64,000 nucleotides of DNA from M269 sp964640795. GTDB lineage: Bacteria > Pseudomonadota > Gammaproteobacteria > Enterobacterales > Alteromonadaceae. The translations under genes and the position numbers were made by a program. Below, piece by piece: positions 50,824 to 59,485 of the stretch (position 1 is its first letter; each line of letters opens with the position of its first letter). The DNA lies in the NCBI GenBank assembly GCA_964640795.1, contig CAZXIN010000010.1, positions 62,001 to 126,000 on the forward strand. The letters are read 5' to 3'. The notes beneath the pieces were generated by a model. It saw only the letters and a list, made by a program, of their open reading frames with translations. It was not told the DNA's origin and made no database searches.

Positions 50824-51578
50824 TCCCTTGTTTGGATGTTCGCGATGGGAAAGTTGTTAAAGGCGTACAATTTCGTAACCACGAAATAATCGGTGACATT
50901 GTCCCTTTAGCAGAACAATACGCCAAAGCAGGGGCCGACGAGCTCGTTTTTTACGATATCACAGCGTCCAGCGATCAGCGTGTTGTAGATAAGAGCTGGG
51001 TAAGTCGAATAGCACAAGTGATTGATATACCTTTCTGTGTTGCTGGCGGCATTAAATCTGTTGCTGACGCCGGTAAAATCCTTGAGATGGGTGCTGATAA
51101 AATATCGATTAATTCACCTGCCTTAGCTAACCCAGAATTGATTACCGAGTTACATGACCGATTCGGTCAACAATGTATTGTGATTGGTATCGACAGCTTC
51201 TACAACGCCGATGAGCAACAATATCAAGTGTATCAATTCACTGGCGATGAGAGTCGCACCCAAAAAACCCGATGGCAAACTGCAGACTGGGTAAAAGAAG
51301 TTCAAAAGCGAGGGGCTGGTGAAATTGTACTTAACTGTATGAATCAGGATGGTGTGCGCAAAGGCTATGATATTGAGCAACTAGCAATGGTCAGAGACAT
51401 TTGCCAAGTCCCTTTGATTGCCTCTGGTGGTGCAGGCACGCAACAACATTTTGCCGATGTATACAAGCAAGCTGACGTTGACGGCGCGCTGGCTGCATCT
51501 GTATTCCACAAAGCCATCATCAACATTCAGGAATTGAAAACCTTTTTACGCCAAGAAAGCATAGAGATACGCGCATGA
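50805..51578 (+). CDS. hisF: Imidazole glycerol phosphate synthase cyclase subunit HisF
   Basis: A 257-residue TIM-barrel cyclase that makes imidazole glycerol phosphate and AICAR with HisH. Catalytic Asp residues lie in RIIPCLDVRDGKVVKGVQF and NCMNQDGVRKGYD. Phosphate-binding segments: VAGGIKSVADAG and ASGGAGTQQHF. It overlaps hisA (19 bp) and hisIE (4 bp). Confidence 0.96.
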   Translation: MLARRIIPCLDVRDGKVVKGVQFRNHEIIGDIVPLAEQYAKAGADELVFYDITASSDQRVVDKSWVSRIAQVIDIPFCVAGGIKSVADAGKILEMGADKISINSPALANPELITELHDRFGQQCIVIGIDSFYNADEQQYQVYQFTGDESRTQKTRWQTADWVKEVQKRGAGEIVLNCMNQDGVRKGYDIEQLAMVRDICQVPLIASGGAGTQQHFADVYKQADVDGALAASVFHKAIINIQELKTFLRQESIEIRA

Positions 51579-52195
51579 TCATCACGAACGAAAACCTAAA
51601 CCAGCTTGCTTGGGAGAAAATGGACGACCTTTTACCTTGTGTTGTTCAGCATGCCCAGTCAGGTACTGTGCAAATGCTAGGCTATATGAACCAAGCGGCT
51701 GTTAAAGAAACACTCAACTCCGGCAACGTCACTTTCTTTAGCCGTTCTAAGCAGCGCCTATGGACCAAGGGCGAAACCTCAGGTAACACGTTGCAACTTA
51801 TTCAACTCAGTGTCGATTGCGACCAAGATTGCTTGCTGGCGCTGGTTAACCCTATTGGCCCCACATGCCATTTAGGTACTGATACTTGCTGGGCAAGTGC
51901 TGACAAACCTACTTTTAGTTTTGTTGCTGAACTTGAACAAGTGTTAGCAGGGAGAAAATCAGCCGATCCTGATTCAAGCTACACCGCTAGCCTTTATGCA
52001 AAAGGTATAAAGCGTATCTCACAAAAAGTGGGTGAAGAAGGCGTAGAAACAGCACTTGCGGCTACCGTTGGTGATCTAGAAGAGCTTAAGAATGAGTCCG
52101 CAGATTTACTTTACCATTTAATCGTTTTGTTACAGGCAAGTGACCTGTCTTTAAAAGATGCTATAGATGTATTAAAAGCACGTCATCAAAAATAA
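51575..52195 (+). CDS. hisI: Bifunctional phosphoribosyl-AMP cyclohydrolase / phosphoribosyl-ATP pyrophosphatase HisIE
   Basis: A 206-residue fusion. The HisI domain (about 1-115) has MLGYMNQAAVKETL, TFFSRSKQRLWTKGETSGN and Cys/Asp metal ligands in SVDCDQDCLLALV. The HisE domain (about 115-206) has SYTASLYAKGIKRISQKVGEEGVE-type helices with the acidic EEGVETALAA. It performs steps 2 and 3 and is the last gene of the his operon. Confidence 0.96.
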   Translation: MIITNENLNQLAWEKMDDLLPCVVQHAQSGTVQMLGYMNQAAVKETLNSGNVTFFSRSKQRLWTKGETSGNTLQLIQLSVDCDQDCLLALVNPIGPTCHLGTDTCWASADKPTFSFVAELEQVLAGRKSADPDSSYTASLYAKGIKRISQKVGEEGVETALAATVGDLEELKNESADLLYHLIVLLQASDLSLKDAIDVLKARHQK

Positions 52196-52258
52196 AGGTT
52201 CTTTTCGTTGAATCGATAGTAAGGCGAGTATAATTTCATCTCGTGTTGCGGTTAGTTT

Positions 52259-52285
52259 TAGGCTCTTTTCAAGGGCCTTTTTTAA
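52259..52285 (+). terminator. his operon terminator
   Basis: Stem AGGCTCTT/AAGGGCCT-type hairpin (52259-52278) with one mismatch region, followed by TTTTTT, about 65 bp after the hisIE stop. Confidence 0.75.
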
Positions 52286-52318
52286 TACACCGACCTATCT
52301 AATGAACCTGAGCTCTGC

Positions 52319-53059
52319 TCACCTACTCACGCGATTTTTACCTTCACCTTTACTCTCGTATAGTAAAGCGTCTGCTCGGGCGACAAATTCTGTATCGTTT
52401 TCACACAATTGATACTCAGCAACACCAAAGCTAGCAGTCACTTTATTCACTGTATGAAAACGATGTTCCATGATAGCTATCCGGATTCGCTCAGCTAATT
52501 GAACGGCGACACTTTTATCGAGTTGTGGGCAAACGATCAAAAACTCTTCACCTCCCCAGCGCACCAATATATCCCCTCGTCTAACTTTGTCTTGCGCAAG
52601 CTTTATGACATCTTTTAGTACAACATCACCGATATCATGCCCAAATTGATCATTGATAAGCTTAAAGTCATCTATATCTATCATAATAACAGAAAGAGGA
52701 ATATTGTGCAGATTGGCAGACTTAATATGGTACTTCAGCAGTTCTTCACCCTTTCGGCGATTATATATCTCCGCAAGTGAGTCCATGTTGGCTAAAACTA
52801 TCTTGCTTTTTAAATCTTGCAAACGGCGAAATGTAAAAATACTCACCAATACCAGACAAATAGACAGTGCGATAGGGATCTCATCCAGTTCTATCGCTTC
52901 ATAGGATTGGGCAAAATCATCATATTGTTCAGCCAAGTCAAAAGTGCTGACTAAACAAAAAACCGACATACAAGCAATGATCAATAGTAAAAAATCAGCT
53001 AACGAACGCGACTCGTAAGTCAGCAACAATCTTTTCAACTCATCTAACAGTTTATTCAT
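52319..53059 (-). CDS. Membrane diguanylate cyclase (GGDEF)
   Basis: A 246-residue protein: two N-terminal helices (about 20-42 and 58-77) enclose a short periplasmic loop, and a GGDEF domain follows (about 85-246). The active site reads RWGGEEFLIVC, and the inhibitory RxxD site is present five residues ahead (RRGD). It should make c-di-GMP and be feedback-inhibited. No sensory domain beyond the short loop is seen. It is monocistronic and convergent with the his operon; the 315-bp gap on its start side (53060-53373) shows no gene. Confidence 0.9.
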   Translation of the reverse strand: MNKLLDELKRLLLTYESRSLADFLLLIIACMSVFCLVSTFDLAEQYDDFAQSYEAIELDEIPIALSICLVLVSIFTFRRLQDLKSKIVLANMDSLAEIYNRRKGEELLKYHIKSANLHNIPLSVIMIDIDDFKLINDQFGHDIGDVVLKDVIKLAQDKVRRGDILVRWGGEEFLIVCPQLDKSVAVQLAERIRIAIMEHRFHTVNKVTASFGVAEYQLCENDTEFVARADALLYESKGEGKNRVSR

Positions 53060-53373
53060 GACTATTTGCCGTCATGCTCGCTTAAAGCGAGTGTCATTAA
53101 AGTAATCAATATAAGCCCATCATATATATAGCACTTTATAATATCGGCCAAGCTCCAGAATATTGTAGATTTTCCGTTCAAAATTTTATTACTCTCTTTA
53201 TCTACAAGCTATTAGCTGGGGGATATGTAAGGTAATGATTTACTAACTTTACAGCTCGATTTCTTATCATTTAGATCAACCAATCGAATAAATTGTATAC
53301 ACGGGCGATTTATTTTACATTGATATGAAGCAGTGCCTGATAAACAACAAATATAATGAATCAAGGAAAAACT

Positions 53374-54753
53374 ATGCTCCGTAAAACACTCTTATCACTA
53401 TCGTTAAGTTGTATAACCCTGATTAGTGCATCAACCTTGGCAGCTGATCAGAAAGCACTTGTCGGTGGGCGACTTATCGATGGCTTTGGCCATCAACCGA
53501 TTGCTGACAGCGTTATCTTGATCAATGGTGATACTATTGAAAAAGTTGGCACTGTAGGCACGCTTCCAATACCTAATGGCTACGAAGTAATATCGACAGA
53601 AGGTATGGACGTTTTACCTGGGTTATGGGAAAGCCATGCTCACCTCATGCTCAACGGCCACTCTGACTATAGTCATTGGCGTAAAGTTTACCCTGACAGA
53701 TTTGCCGATGAAATTATGCCTGCCAGCGCTGTGCAACTGCTACTTGCTGGAATCACCAGCGCAAGAGACTTAGGTGCCCCTCTAGAGGCATCAATTTCTG
53801 TCAAGACACGTATTGAAAATGGCGATATTCCAGGTCCTCGGCTCTATGTTTCAGGCCCTTTTATTCAACATGAAGCATACCCAGGAACAGATTATTATCG
53901 TTGGGGGATCGACAGTGTCAGTGACGCTAAAAAGAAAGTCAAAAAACTGGCTGACGCTGGGGTCGATATTATCAAGCTCATTGATCACGATAAGATGACA
54001 TTGGAAGAGGCTCAAACAGTCGTGGATGAAGCACATAAAAGAGGGTTAAAAGTCGTTGCTCACTCACATCGACCCGATGAAATACGCCGTGGTATTGAAA
54101 TAGGTGTAGACAATTTCGAGCATACTGGATTAACCACAGCGCCAGAATACCCGGCTGATGTCATCGAGATGTTGAAGGAAAGAACTGCGACTGGACGAAT
54201 AGCTGGTGGACCACTCTATTGGACACCAACGGTAGAAGGTTTATGGAACTACGAGCTCACCGTCGCCAACCCAGAAAGACTCGATAACAAGTGTTGGCAC
54301 AGAGGACTGAAAGAAGACACCATAGCGGATATAAAACAGTCGTTAGAGAATGTCGGGCAACTTGAATATATGCAACTAACGCCTCTTCGTAAACCGACAT
54401 TAAAGCGAAAAATTCAGCAACTCAAGGATTCAGGTGTTGTATTCCTAGTTGGCACAGACAGTGGTATTCCGACGAAATTCCACTGCCAAAGTACTTGGAA
54501 TGAGCTCACCGTATGGACTGATGAAATGGGTATCAGCCCAATGGATACAATACGCGCAGCAACTTATTGGCCATCTGTAATGATGGGTGTTAGTGATAAA
54601 ACAGGTACAGTTTCAGAAGGTAAACTCGCTGACATTATTGCTGTTAAAGGGGATATATTGCGCTATATCAATTTACTACAAAATGTCGATATGGTAATGA
54701 AAGGCGGTAAGCTCTATAAAAATAATGGCCAAGCTATAGAGTCAGCACTTTAA
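53374..54753 (+). CDS. Secreted amidohydrolase family protein
   Basis: A 459-residue metal-dependent hydrolase with a signal peptide (MLRKTLLSLSLSCITLISAS, cleavage near TLAA). Metal ligands are visible: ESHAHLML (HxH), KLIDHDKMTLEEA region, VVAHSHRP, FEHTGL and LVGTDSGIPTK (Asp). The pattern is that of imidazolonepropionase-like amidohydrolases, which include dipeptidases and prolidase-like enzymes. The ATG at 53374 follows AAGGA. The gene stands alone; the substrate is unknown and is probably hydrolysed in the periplasm. Confidence 0.88.
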   Translation: MLRKTLLSLSLSCITLISASTLAADQKALVGGRLIDGFGHQPIADSVILINGDTIEKVGTVGTLPIPNGYEVISTEGMDVLPGLWESHAHLMLNGHSDYSHWRKVYPDRFADEIMPASAVQLLLAGITSARDLGAPLEASISVKTRIENGDIPGPRLYVSGPFIQHEAYPGTDYYRWGIDSVSDAKKKVKKLADAGVDIIKLIDHDKMTLEEAQTVVDEAHKRGLKVVAHSHRPDEIRRGIEIGVDNFEHTGLTTAPEYPADVIEMLKERTATGRIAGGPLYWTPTVEGLWNYELTVANPERLDNKCWHRGLKEDTIADIKQSLENVGQLEYMQLTPLRKPTLKRKIQQLKDSGVVFLVGTDSGIPTKFHCQSTWNELTVWTDEMGISPMDTIRAATYWPSVMMGVSDKTGTVSEGKLADIIAVKGDILRYINLLQNVDMVMKGGKLYKNNGQAIESAL

Positions 54754-54828
54754 CGCAAACGTCTAATTACTGAACTCGAAATAAGGCTTCAGGTCAATGA
54801 CACTCAGCCATGTATGGTTATTTCAGCC

Positions 54829-55221
54829 TTACATGGCTTTCAGCAACAATAGCGCATCTTCGGCTCTATGTTCTGGTACAAAAATATGATCATGATAGTA
54901 AGCTGCAATAACGTTTGCACTTATTCCATTGTTTGCCAATACTCTCGATACTTCGGCCGTTAAGCCTACAGCATCCAAACTGCTATGAATTTTTAACGAT
55001 ATACATCGAAACAAACCATGGTACGTCAAATCCATAATATCAGCCTGACACTTCAACAATACAATAGTGAGTCCTTCTTTCTCTTGAAAGGACGCTATCG
55101 GTTGTAAAGCAGAAAAAGCACCATAGTGCCCGCCAGGTACTGTACAAAAAACATATGTTTCACTTTCCAGTACAGGTTCCATGTTGTCTAGCAAATAGGC
55201 TAGTTCACTGTGTCCTTGCAT
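54829..55221 (-). CDS. ACT domain-containing protein
   Basis: A 130-residue cytoplasmic protein made of a short N-terminal segment and ACT-like domains. The C-terminal half, with LKIHSSLDAVGLTAEVSRVL-ANNGISANVIAAY, is the clear ACT fold; the first half resembles the ACT_7/DUF2241 pattern (YVFCTVPGGHYGAFSAL). ACT domains bind amino acids, but the specific ligand is not known. Monocistronic, convergent with the amidohydrolase gene. Confidence 0.85.
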   Translation of the reverse strand: MQGHSELAYLLDNMEPVLESETYVFCTVPGGHYGAFSALQPIASFQEKEGLTIVLLKCQADIMDLTYHGLFRCISLKIHSSLDAVGLTAEVSRVLANNGISANVIAAYYHDHIFVPEHRAEDALLLLKAM

Positions 55222-55371
55222 TAAAACTTCTCGTTAAACCATCGAATTAAGGCTAGGTGCCAATCCTTATAAGTCATTGGTATTAGCTATTATTTTTATT
55301 ACTATCAGTCTTTACTCTAGAGCGCAATTGATCAATTCGCAAACAAATATCTAAAAAATTCAAATTAAGTG

Positions 55372-55400
55372 CTTGAAAAAAATGCATACGTCCCTAAATT
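55372..55400 (+). promoter_or_regulatory. Heat-shock (sigma-32) promoter of ibpA
   Basis: CTTGAAA at 55372-55378 is a perfect -35 element. The -10 region is CCCTAAATTA at 55392, 13 bases on, near the consensus CCCCATNTA. It lies about 90 bp upstream of the ibpA ATG, leaving a long 5'-UTR. Confidence 0.75.
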
Positions 55401-55406
55401 AGTATT

Positions 55407-55488
55407 GTGGTCGCCAAAAGGGGCCACAAAATAGAAACGTCGCCGAATATTCGGGACACAAATTAACATATTGCTTAACGAGGATATG
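55407..55488 (+). ncRNA. ROSE-type RNA thermometer in the ibpA 5'-UTR
   Basis: Three hairpins. I: GTGGTCGCC-AAAA-GGGGCCAC (55407-55427). II: GTC-G-CCGAATATTCGG-GAC (about 55439-55457). III: CATATTGCT (55467-55475), loop TAACG, AGGATATG (55481-55488), which pairs with one bulged G and one G-U pair and buries the Shine-Dalgarno AGGA (55481-55484). The UUGCU/AGGA pairing with a bulged G is the hallmark of ROSE elements of small heat-shock genes. Heat should melt hairpin III and allow translation from 55492. Confidence 0.82.
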
Positions 55489-55491
55489 ACT

Positions 55492-55926
55492 ATGCGCAAT
55501 ATCGATCTATCTCCACTTTACCGTTCATTCATTGGCTTTGATCATTTAGCTTCATTAGCTGACGCAGCTAACAAAAATGAAAAGCATAATAGTTACCCCC
55601 CATATAACGTTGAATTACTAGCAGAAGATAAATACAGAATAACGATGGCTGTTGCTGGGTTTGCCAAGGAAGAACTTGCTATAGAAGTACAAGAAAACAC
55701 ATTGAAAGTGGCCGGAACCAAGTCTGAAAAAGAACGTGAACGTAAGTTCTTACATAAAGGTATTTCAGAAAGGAATTTTGAGCGTAAGTTTCAACTAGGT
55801 GATCACGTAAAAGTATTAGCCGCTGATATAGAAAATGGCTTATTACACATCGATTTGGAAAGGCTCATCCCTGAAGCTAAGAAGTCACGGTCAATAGAAA
55901 TTGGTAGTAAGCTTCTTGAAAACTAA
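55492..55926 (+). CDS. ibpA: Small heat-shock protein IbpA (Hsp20)
   Basis: A 144-residue alpha-crystallin-type chaperone that binds unfolded proteins and hands them to DnaK/ClpB. It matches Escherichia coli IbpA by eye: MRNIDLSPLYRSFIGFDHL, YPPYNVELLAEDKYRITMAV, AGFAKEELAIEVQEN, ISERNFERKFQLGDHV and LERLIPEAKK. The C-terminal IEIGSK carries the IxI motif. The start at 55492 follows the thermometer's AGGA; an in-frame TTG at 55471 is inside the hairpin. One ibp gene is present, not an ibpA-ibpB pair. Confidence 0.95.
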   Translation: MRNIDLSPLYRSFIGFDHLASLADAANKNEKHNSYPPYNVELLAEDKYRITMAVAGFAKEELAIEVQENTLKVAGTKSEKERERKFLHKGISERNFERKFQLGDHVKVLAADIENGLLHIDLERLIPEAKKSRSIEIGSKLLEN

Positions 55927-55950
55927 CTGAACCAATAGAAAGATATTTGT

Positions 55951-55979
55951 AAACGGCACTTAATAAAGTGCCGTTTTTT
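55951..55979 (+). terminator. Rho-independent terminator after ibpA
   Basis: Stem AAACGGCACTT / AAGTGCCGTTT with T-run, 25 bp past the ibpA stop; it reaches the stop of the convergent MAPEG gene and may act for both. Confidence 0.9.
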
Positions 55980-56367
55980 ATATGTAAAATGACGTTAAAT
56001 TAAGGACTGCAGCACTCAAAATTGCAGTTAAGCTTAATATAGTTCCCGCAACTCTCTGCCAGCTAGCCCCATCATGCAACCTTAAACCGTAAGCATGTAG
56101 CAAGCGTCCAAAAAGTAGGCAAAGTGCCGATAAGTGTATTGCCCACTCCTGCAATTCGTTAATCTCTGCCATGAGCATCAAAACAAGCGCTATAGGGACA
56201 TACTCTGCGAAGTTAGCGTGCGCTCTAATTAATTGATTAAATTTTTTATCACCACCGTCACCTAGTCCAATTTGCTGCTTATTTCTCTGATGTAAAACAA
56301 GTAACGTCAGATAGATGTAAAAAACACCCAGTAAGCTACCATAGAATAAGGTTACTCTTAATTGCAT
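55978..56367 (-). CDS. MAPEG family membrane protein
   Basis: A 129-residue membrane protein with four helices (about 5-28, 55-75, 80-100 and 105-128). The MAPEG motif is visible: KFNQLIRAHANFAEYVPIAL and LLFGRLLHAYGL. Bacterial members (YecN-like) have glutathione transferase-like or unknown activity. The ATG at 56367 gives the family start (MQLRVTLFYG). A 63-bp longer upstream extension reads as improbable. Confidence 0.88.
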   Translation of the reverse strand: MQLRVTLFYGSLLGVFYIYLTLLVLHQRNKQQIGLGDGGDKKFNQLIRAHANFAEYVPIALVLMLMAEINELQEWAIHLSALCLLFGRLLHAYGLRLHDGASWQRVAGTILSLTAILSAAVLNLTSFYI

Positions 56368-56444
56368 TGTCTTAAGTAAGGTGATTGGCGATAGAATGAT
56401 GCTGCAAGAAAGTGCTCTATTTGTAAACACTTACATAGAAATAA

Positions 56445-56478
56445 ACGACAAACTTACACTGAAGTTTGTCGCTTTTTA
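56445..56478 (-). terminator. Terminator after adk
   Basis: Stem CGACAAACTT / AAGTTTGTCG with a loop of six, between the adk stop (56494) and the MAPEG gene start. The strong T-run (CTTTTTATAT) is on the plus-strand side; the minus strand has TTTATTTC after the stem. Confidence 0.55.
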
Positions 56479-56493
56479 TATATTAGGGAGGAA

Positions 56494-57138
56494 TTAAGCT
56501 AACAAATCAGCAAGTAAAGCACTGACTTTTTCTACCGGTTGAGAACCTTCAACCTTATGGTAGCGGCAATTTCCTTTGTTAGCTTCTTGCGAATAGTAAT
56601 CTACTAAAGGCTTAGTTTGCTCATGATAAACTTTCAATCGATTGCGCACGGTTTCTTCTTGATCGTCAGGTCTTACAATCAAGTCTTCGCCGGTTTCATC
56701 ATCTTTACCTTCGGCTTTAGGCGGATTAAATACCACATGATAAACCCTACCTGAACCCGGATGTACCCTTCGGCCAGCCATTCTATCAACAATAACTTCA
56801 TCATCTACGTCAAACTCAATCACATGATCAACAGAGATGTCAGCATCTTTCATTGCATCAGCTTGAGGGATTGTTCTTGGAAATCCGTCTAATAGAAAAC
56901 CACCGCTACAATCCTCTTGGCTAATTCGTTCTTTAACCAAACCAATGATAAGTTCATCAGAAACAAGTTTGCCTTCATCCATAACTTGCTTGGCTTGTTT
57001 ACCCAACTCAGTTCCGGCTTTTATTGCAGCACGCAACATATCTCCGGTAGAAATTTGAGGAATACCAAATTGACTCATTAAGAATTGAGCTTGGGTGCCT
57101 TTTCCTGCACCTGGCGCGCCAAGAAGTATGATACGCAT
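56494..57138 (-). CDS. adk: Adenylate kinase
   Basis: A 214-residue nucleotide kinase (AMP + ATP to 2 ADP), the same length as the Escherichia coli enzyme. The P-loop GAPGAGKGTQAQF starts at residue 7. AMP-binding ISTGDMLRAAIKAG, LLDGFPRTIPQADAM and the long-type LID (GRRVHPGSGRVYHVVFNPP) are present; no zinc Cys in the LID. The ATG at 57138 gives the conserved start MRIILLGAPG. It is the last gene of the apt-dnaX-ybaB-recR-htpG-adk block. Confidence 0.97.
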   Translation of the reverse strand: MRIILLGAPGAGKGTQAQFLMSQFGIPQISTGDMLRAAIKAGTELGKQAKQVMDEGKLVSDELIIGLVKERISQEDCSGGFLLDGFPRTIPQADAMKDADISVDHVIEFDVDDEVIVDRMAGRRVHPGSGRVYHVVFNPPKAEGKDDETGEDLIVRPDDQEETVRNRLKVYHEQTKPLVDYYSQEANKGNCRYHKVEGSQPVEKVSALLADLLA

Positions 57139-57279
57139 AGTTTTCCTATTGTGTTGAAGATAATAAAAACGCAACTCTACACATTCAAAATGAATGTTAC
57201 AAGAGGATTAATAAAACTGGTTCATCAAACAAAGGCAAGGCTAAAACCTAGCCTCGGCCTTTGCTTGAATTAGTCAATA

Positions 57280-59202
57280 TTACTTAACTAAGTTCATCAA
57301 TAACCCGTTAAGTTTTTGAACAAAGCTAGCAGGATCTTTCAGACTACCTTTCTCAGACAAGGCCGCTTGATCAAACAAAACTTCAGACCATTGCCCAAAT
57401 TGTTCTTCATCCTGCATGTCCGAAAGTAATTTAACTAGCTTGTGCTCAGGATTCAGCTCAAACAAATACTTAACTTCTGGTACTGGTTGCCCAGCAGACT
57501 CCATAAGCTTTGCCATCTGTGTTGTCATGCCGTTCTCTTCTGCAACAATACAAGCAGGAGAATCCGTTAATCGATGAGTAAACTTAACATCACTGACTTT
57601 GTCACCAAGGGCAGCCTTTACTCGCTCCAGTAAGCCTTCAACTTCCTTTTCAGCTTCTTCTTGAGCTTTCTTACTTTCCTCATCTTCCAAATCACCTAGA
57701 TCAAGCTCTCCACGAGCGATAGATTGGAACTGCTTCTCTGAGTACTCTGTAAGGTGTGACATTAACCATTCATCAATCCGGTCAGACATCAATAAGACTT
57801 CGATACCTTTCTTACGGAAAATTTCCAAATGAGGGCTATTCTTAGCTGCTTCATAGCTGTCTGCTGCTACATAGTAGATCTTGTCCTGTCCTTCCTTCAT
57901 GCGACTGATATAGTCATCTAAAGAAACATTCTGAACACTGCTATCACCCTGAGTAGACGCAAAACGAAGTAACTTAGCAATCTTCTCCTTGTTAGAGAAG
58001 TCTTCAGCAGGCCCCTCTTTTAATACACCACCAAACTCGTTCCAGAAGCCTTGATATTTATCTGCATCTTTCGACGCAAGCTTATCCAACATTTGAAGTA
58101 CACGTTTAGTGCACCCCTGACGCATAGCCTGAGTCACTTTACTGTCTTGTAAGATCTCACGCGAGACATTAAGTGGTAGATCATTCGAATCAAGTAGCCC
58201 TTTAACGAAGCGCAAATATGTCGGCATAAACTGTTCAGCGTCATCCATAATGAATACACGTTGAACGAATAGTTTCAGGCCATGGCTTTGATCACGATTC
58301 CACATATCAAAGGGAGCTTTTGAAGGGATGTACAGAAGACTCGTATACTCCGTTTTACCTTCAACTTTATTATGAGACCACAATAAAGGGTCAGCGAAGT
58401 CATGCGAAATGTGTTTATAAAACTCGTTGTATTCTTCATCGCTGATGTCTGACTTGTCGCGATTCCATAATGCAGTTGCTTTATTAACGGCTTCCCATTT
58501 CCCAGGTTCACCAGCGACTTTATTACCGTCGGCGTCTTCTGATTCTTCAATCGGTGCAGTCCACATCTCGACAGGAATACTAATATGATCAGAATACTTA
58601 CTAACAACCGTTTTAAGCTGCCAATCATTAAGAAATTCACTTTCTTCTTCTTTCAAGTGAAGAATAATGTCTGTGCCGCGCTCAGCTTTATCGATTTGCG
58701 CAACGTCAAACTCACCTTCACCGGCAGACTCCCACTCAACGCCGTTAGCAGCATCATCACCTGCTGCTCGACTTCTAACAGTGACTTTATCAGCAACAAT
58801 AAACGCAGAGTAAAAGCCAACACCAAATTGACCAATCAGTTGAGAATCTTTAGCTTCGTCACCAGATAGCCTGTCAAAGAACTCTGAAGTACCAGATTTA
58901 GCAATCGTTCCAAGGTTTTCTATGACTTGTTCACGATTCATCCCTATACCATTGTCAGATACAGTCAATGTATTGGCTTCTTTATCGATACTTAAACGAA
59001 CTCTAAGCTCTCCATCACCTTCATATAGACTATTATCAGAAAGTGCCTTAAAGCGGAGCTTATCAGACGCATCAGCTGCATTTGACACTAATTCTCTAAG
59101 GAAGATTTCTTTATTCGAGTAAAGCGAATGGATCATCAATTTTAAAAGCTTTTTAACTTCTGTTTGAAATCCAAGTGTTTCTTTTTGGGCTGCTTCAGCC
59201 AT
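57280..59202 (-). CDS. htpG: Chaperone HtpG (Hsp90)
   Basis: A 640-residue bacterial Hsp90. The N-terminal ATPase has LRELVSNAADASDKLRF, the DNGIGM box and GQFGVGFYSAFIV; the middle domain has FPLNVSREILQD-like NDLPLNVSREIL; the C-terminal dimerisation domain is complete. It helps late folding of client proteins under stress. A sigma-32-like promoter is seen upstream. It lies between recR and adk, as in Escherichia coli. Confidence 0.97.
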   Translation of the reverse strand: MAEAAQKETLGFQTEVKKLLKLMIHSLYSNKEIFLRELVSNAADASDKLRFKALSDNSLYEGDGELRVRLSIDKEANTLTVSDNGIGMNREQVIENLGTIAKSGTSEFFDRLSGDEAKDSQLIGQFGVGFYSAFIVADKVTVRSRAAGDDAANGVEWESAGEGEFDVAQIDKAERGTDIILHLKEEESEFLNDWQLKTVVSKYSDHISIPVEMWTAPIEESEDADGNKVAGEPGKWEAVNKATALWNRDKSDISDEEYNEFYKHISHDFADPLLWSHNKVEGKTEYTSLLYIPSKAPFDMWNRDQSHGLKLFVQRVFIMDDAEQFMPTYLRFVKGLLDSNDLPLNVSREILQDSKVTQAMRQGCTKRVLQMLDKLASKDADKYQGFWNEFGGVLKEGPAEDFSNKEKIAKLLRFASTQGDSSVQNVSLDDYISRMKEGQDKIYYVAADSYEAAKNSPHLEIFRKKGIEVLLMSDRIDEWLMSHLTEYSEKQFQSIARGELDLGDLEDEESKKAQEEAEKEVEGLLERVKAALGDKVSDVKFTHRLTDSPACIVAEENGMTTQMAKLMESAGQPVPEVKYLFELNPEHKLVKLLSDMQDEEQFGQWSEVLFDQAALSEKGSLKDPASFVQKLNGLLMNLVK

Positions 59203-59243
59203 AACTACGTCTCTCCTGGTAGCATTTTATACAATGCTTAGAG

Positions 59244-59271
59244 TAATAAGGGCAGGTCATACGATTTCAAG
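59244..59271 (-). promoter_or_regulatory. Heat-shock (sigma-32) promoter of htpG
   Basis: On the minus strand CTTGAAA (59265-59271), a 12-base spacer, then CCCTTATTA (59244-59252), close to the consensus CTTGAAA-N11-16-CCCCATNTA. It is about 42 bp upstream of the htpG ATG. The rest of the gap to recR (to 59485) shows no gene. Confidence 0.8.
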
Positions 59272-59485
59272 CAGAATAATGAAAACTTTCTACCGAAAAG
59301 GCTTCTTTAAAACTGAACTAGCAGGTTGCTGTAGAAATCTTAGCGACTTACGGGTAAATGAGCGTCAAAATAAAATCGGCTTAAGAAGGGGGAATTTGAG
59401 TCGAAAAAAGCGAAAGCAACTATAGCCGTCACTTTTGGGTTAGCCTCCATGTTTGACTCGTCAGCAATACGACTACGGCTTAATA

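Noticed and set aside
59234..59425. Plus-strand 63-codon frame between htpG and recR
   Set aside because: It overlaps the htpG heat-shock promoter on the other strand and lacks a ribosome binding site or recognisable pattern.
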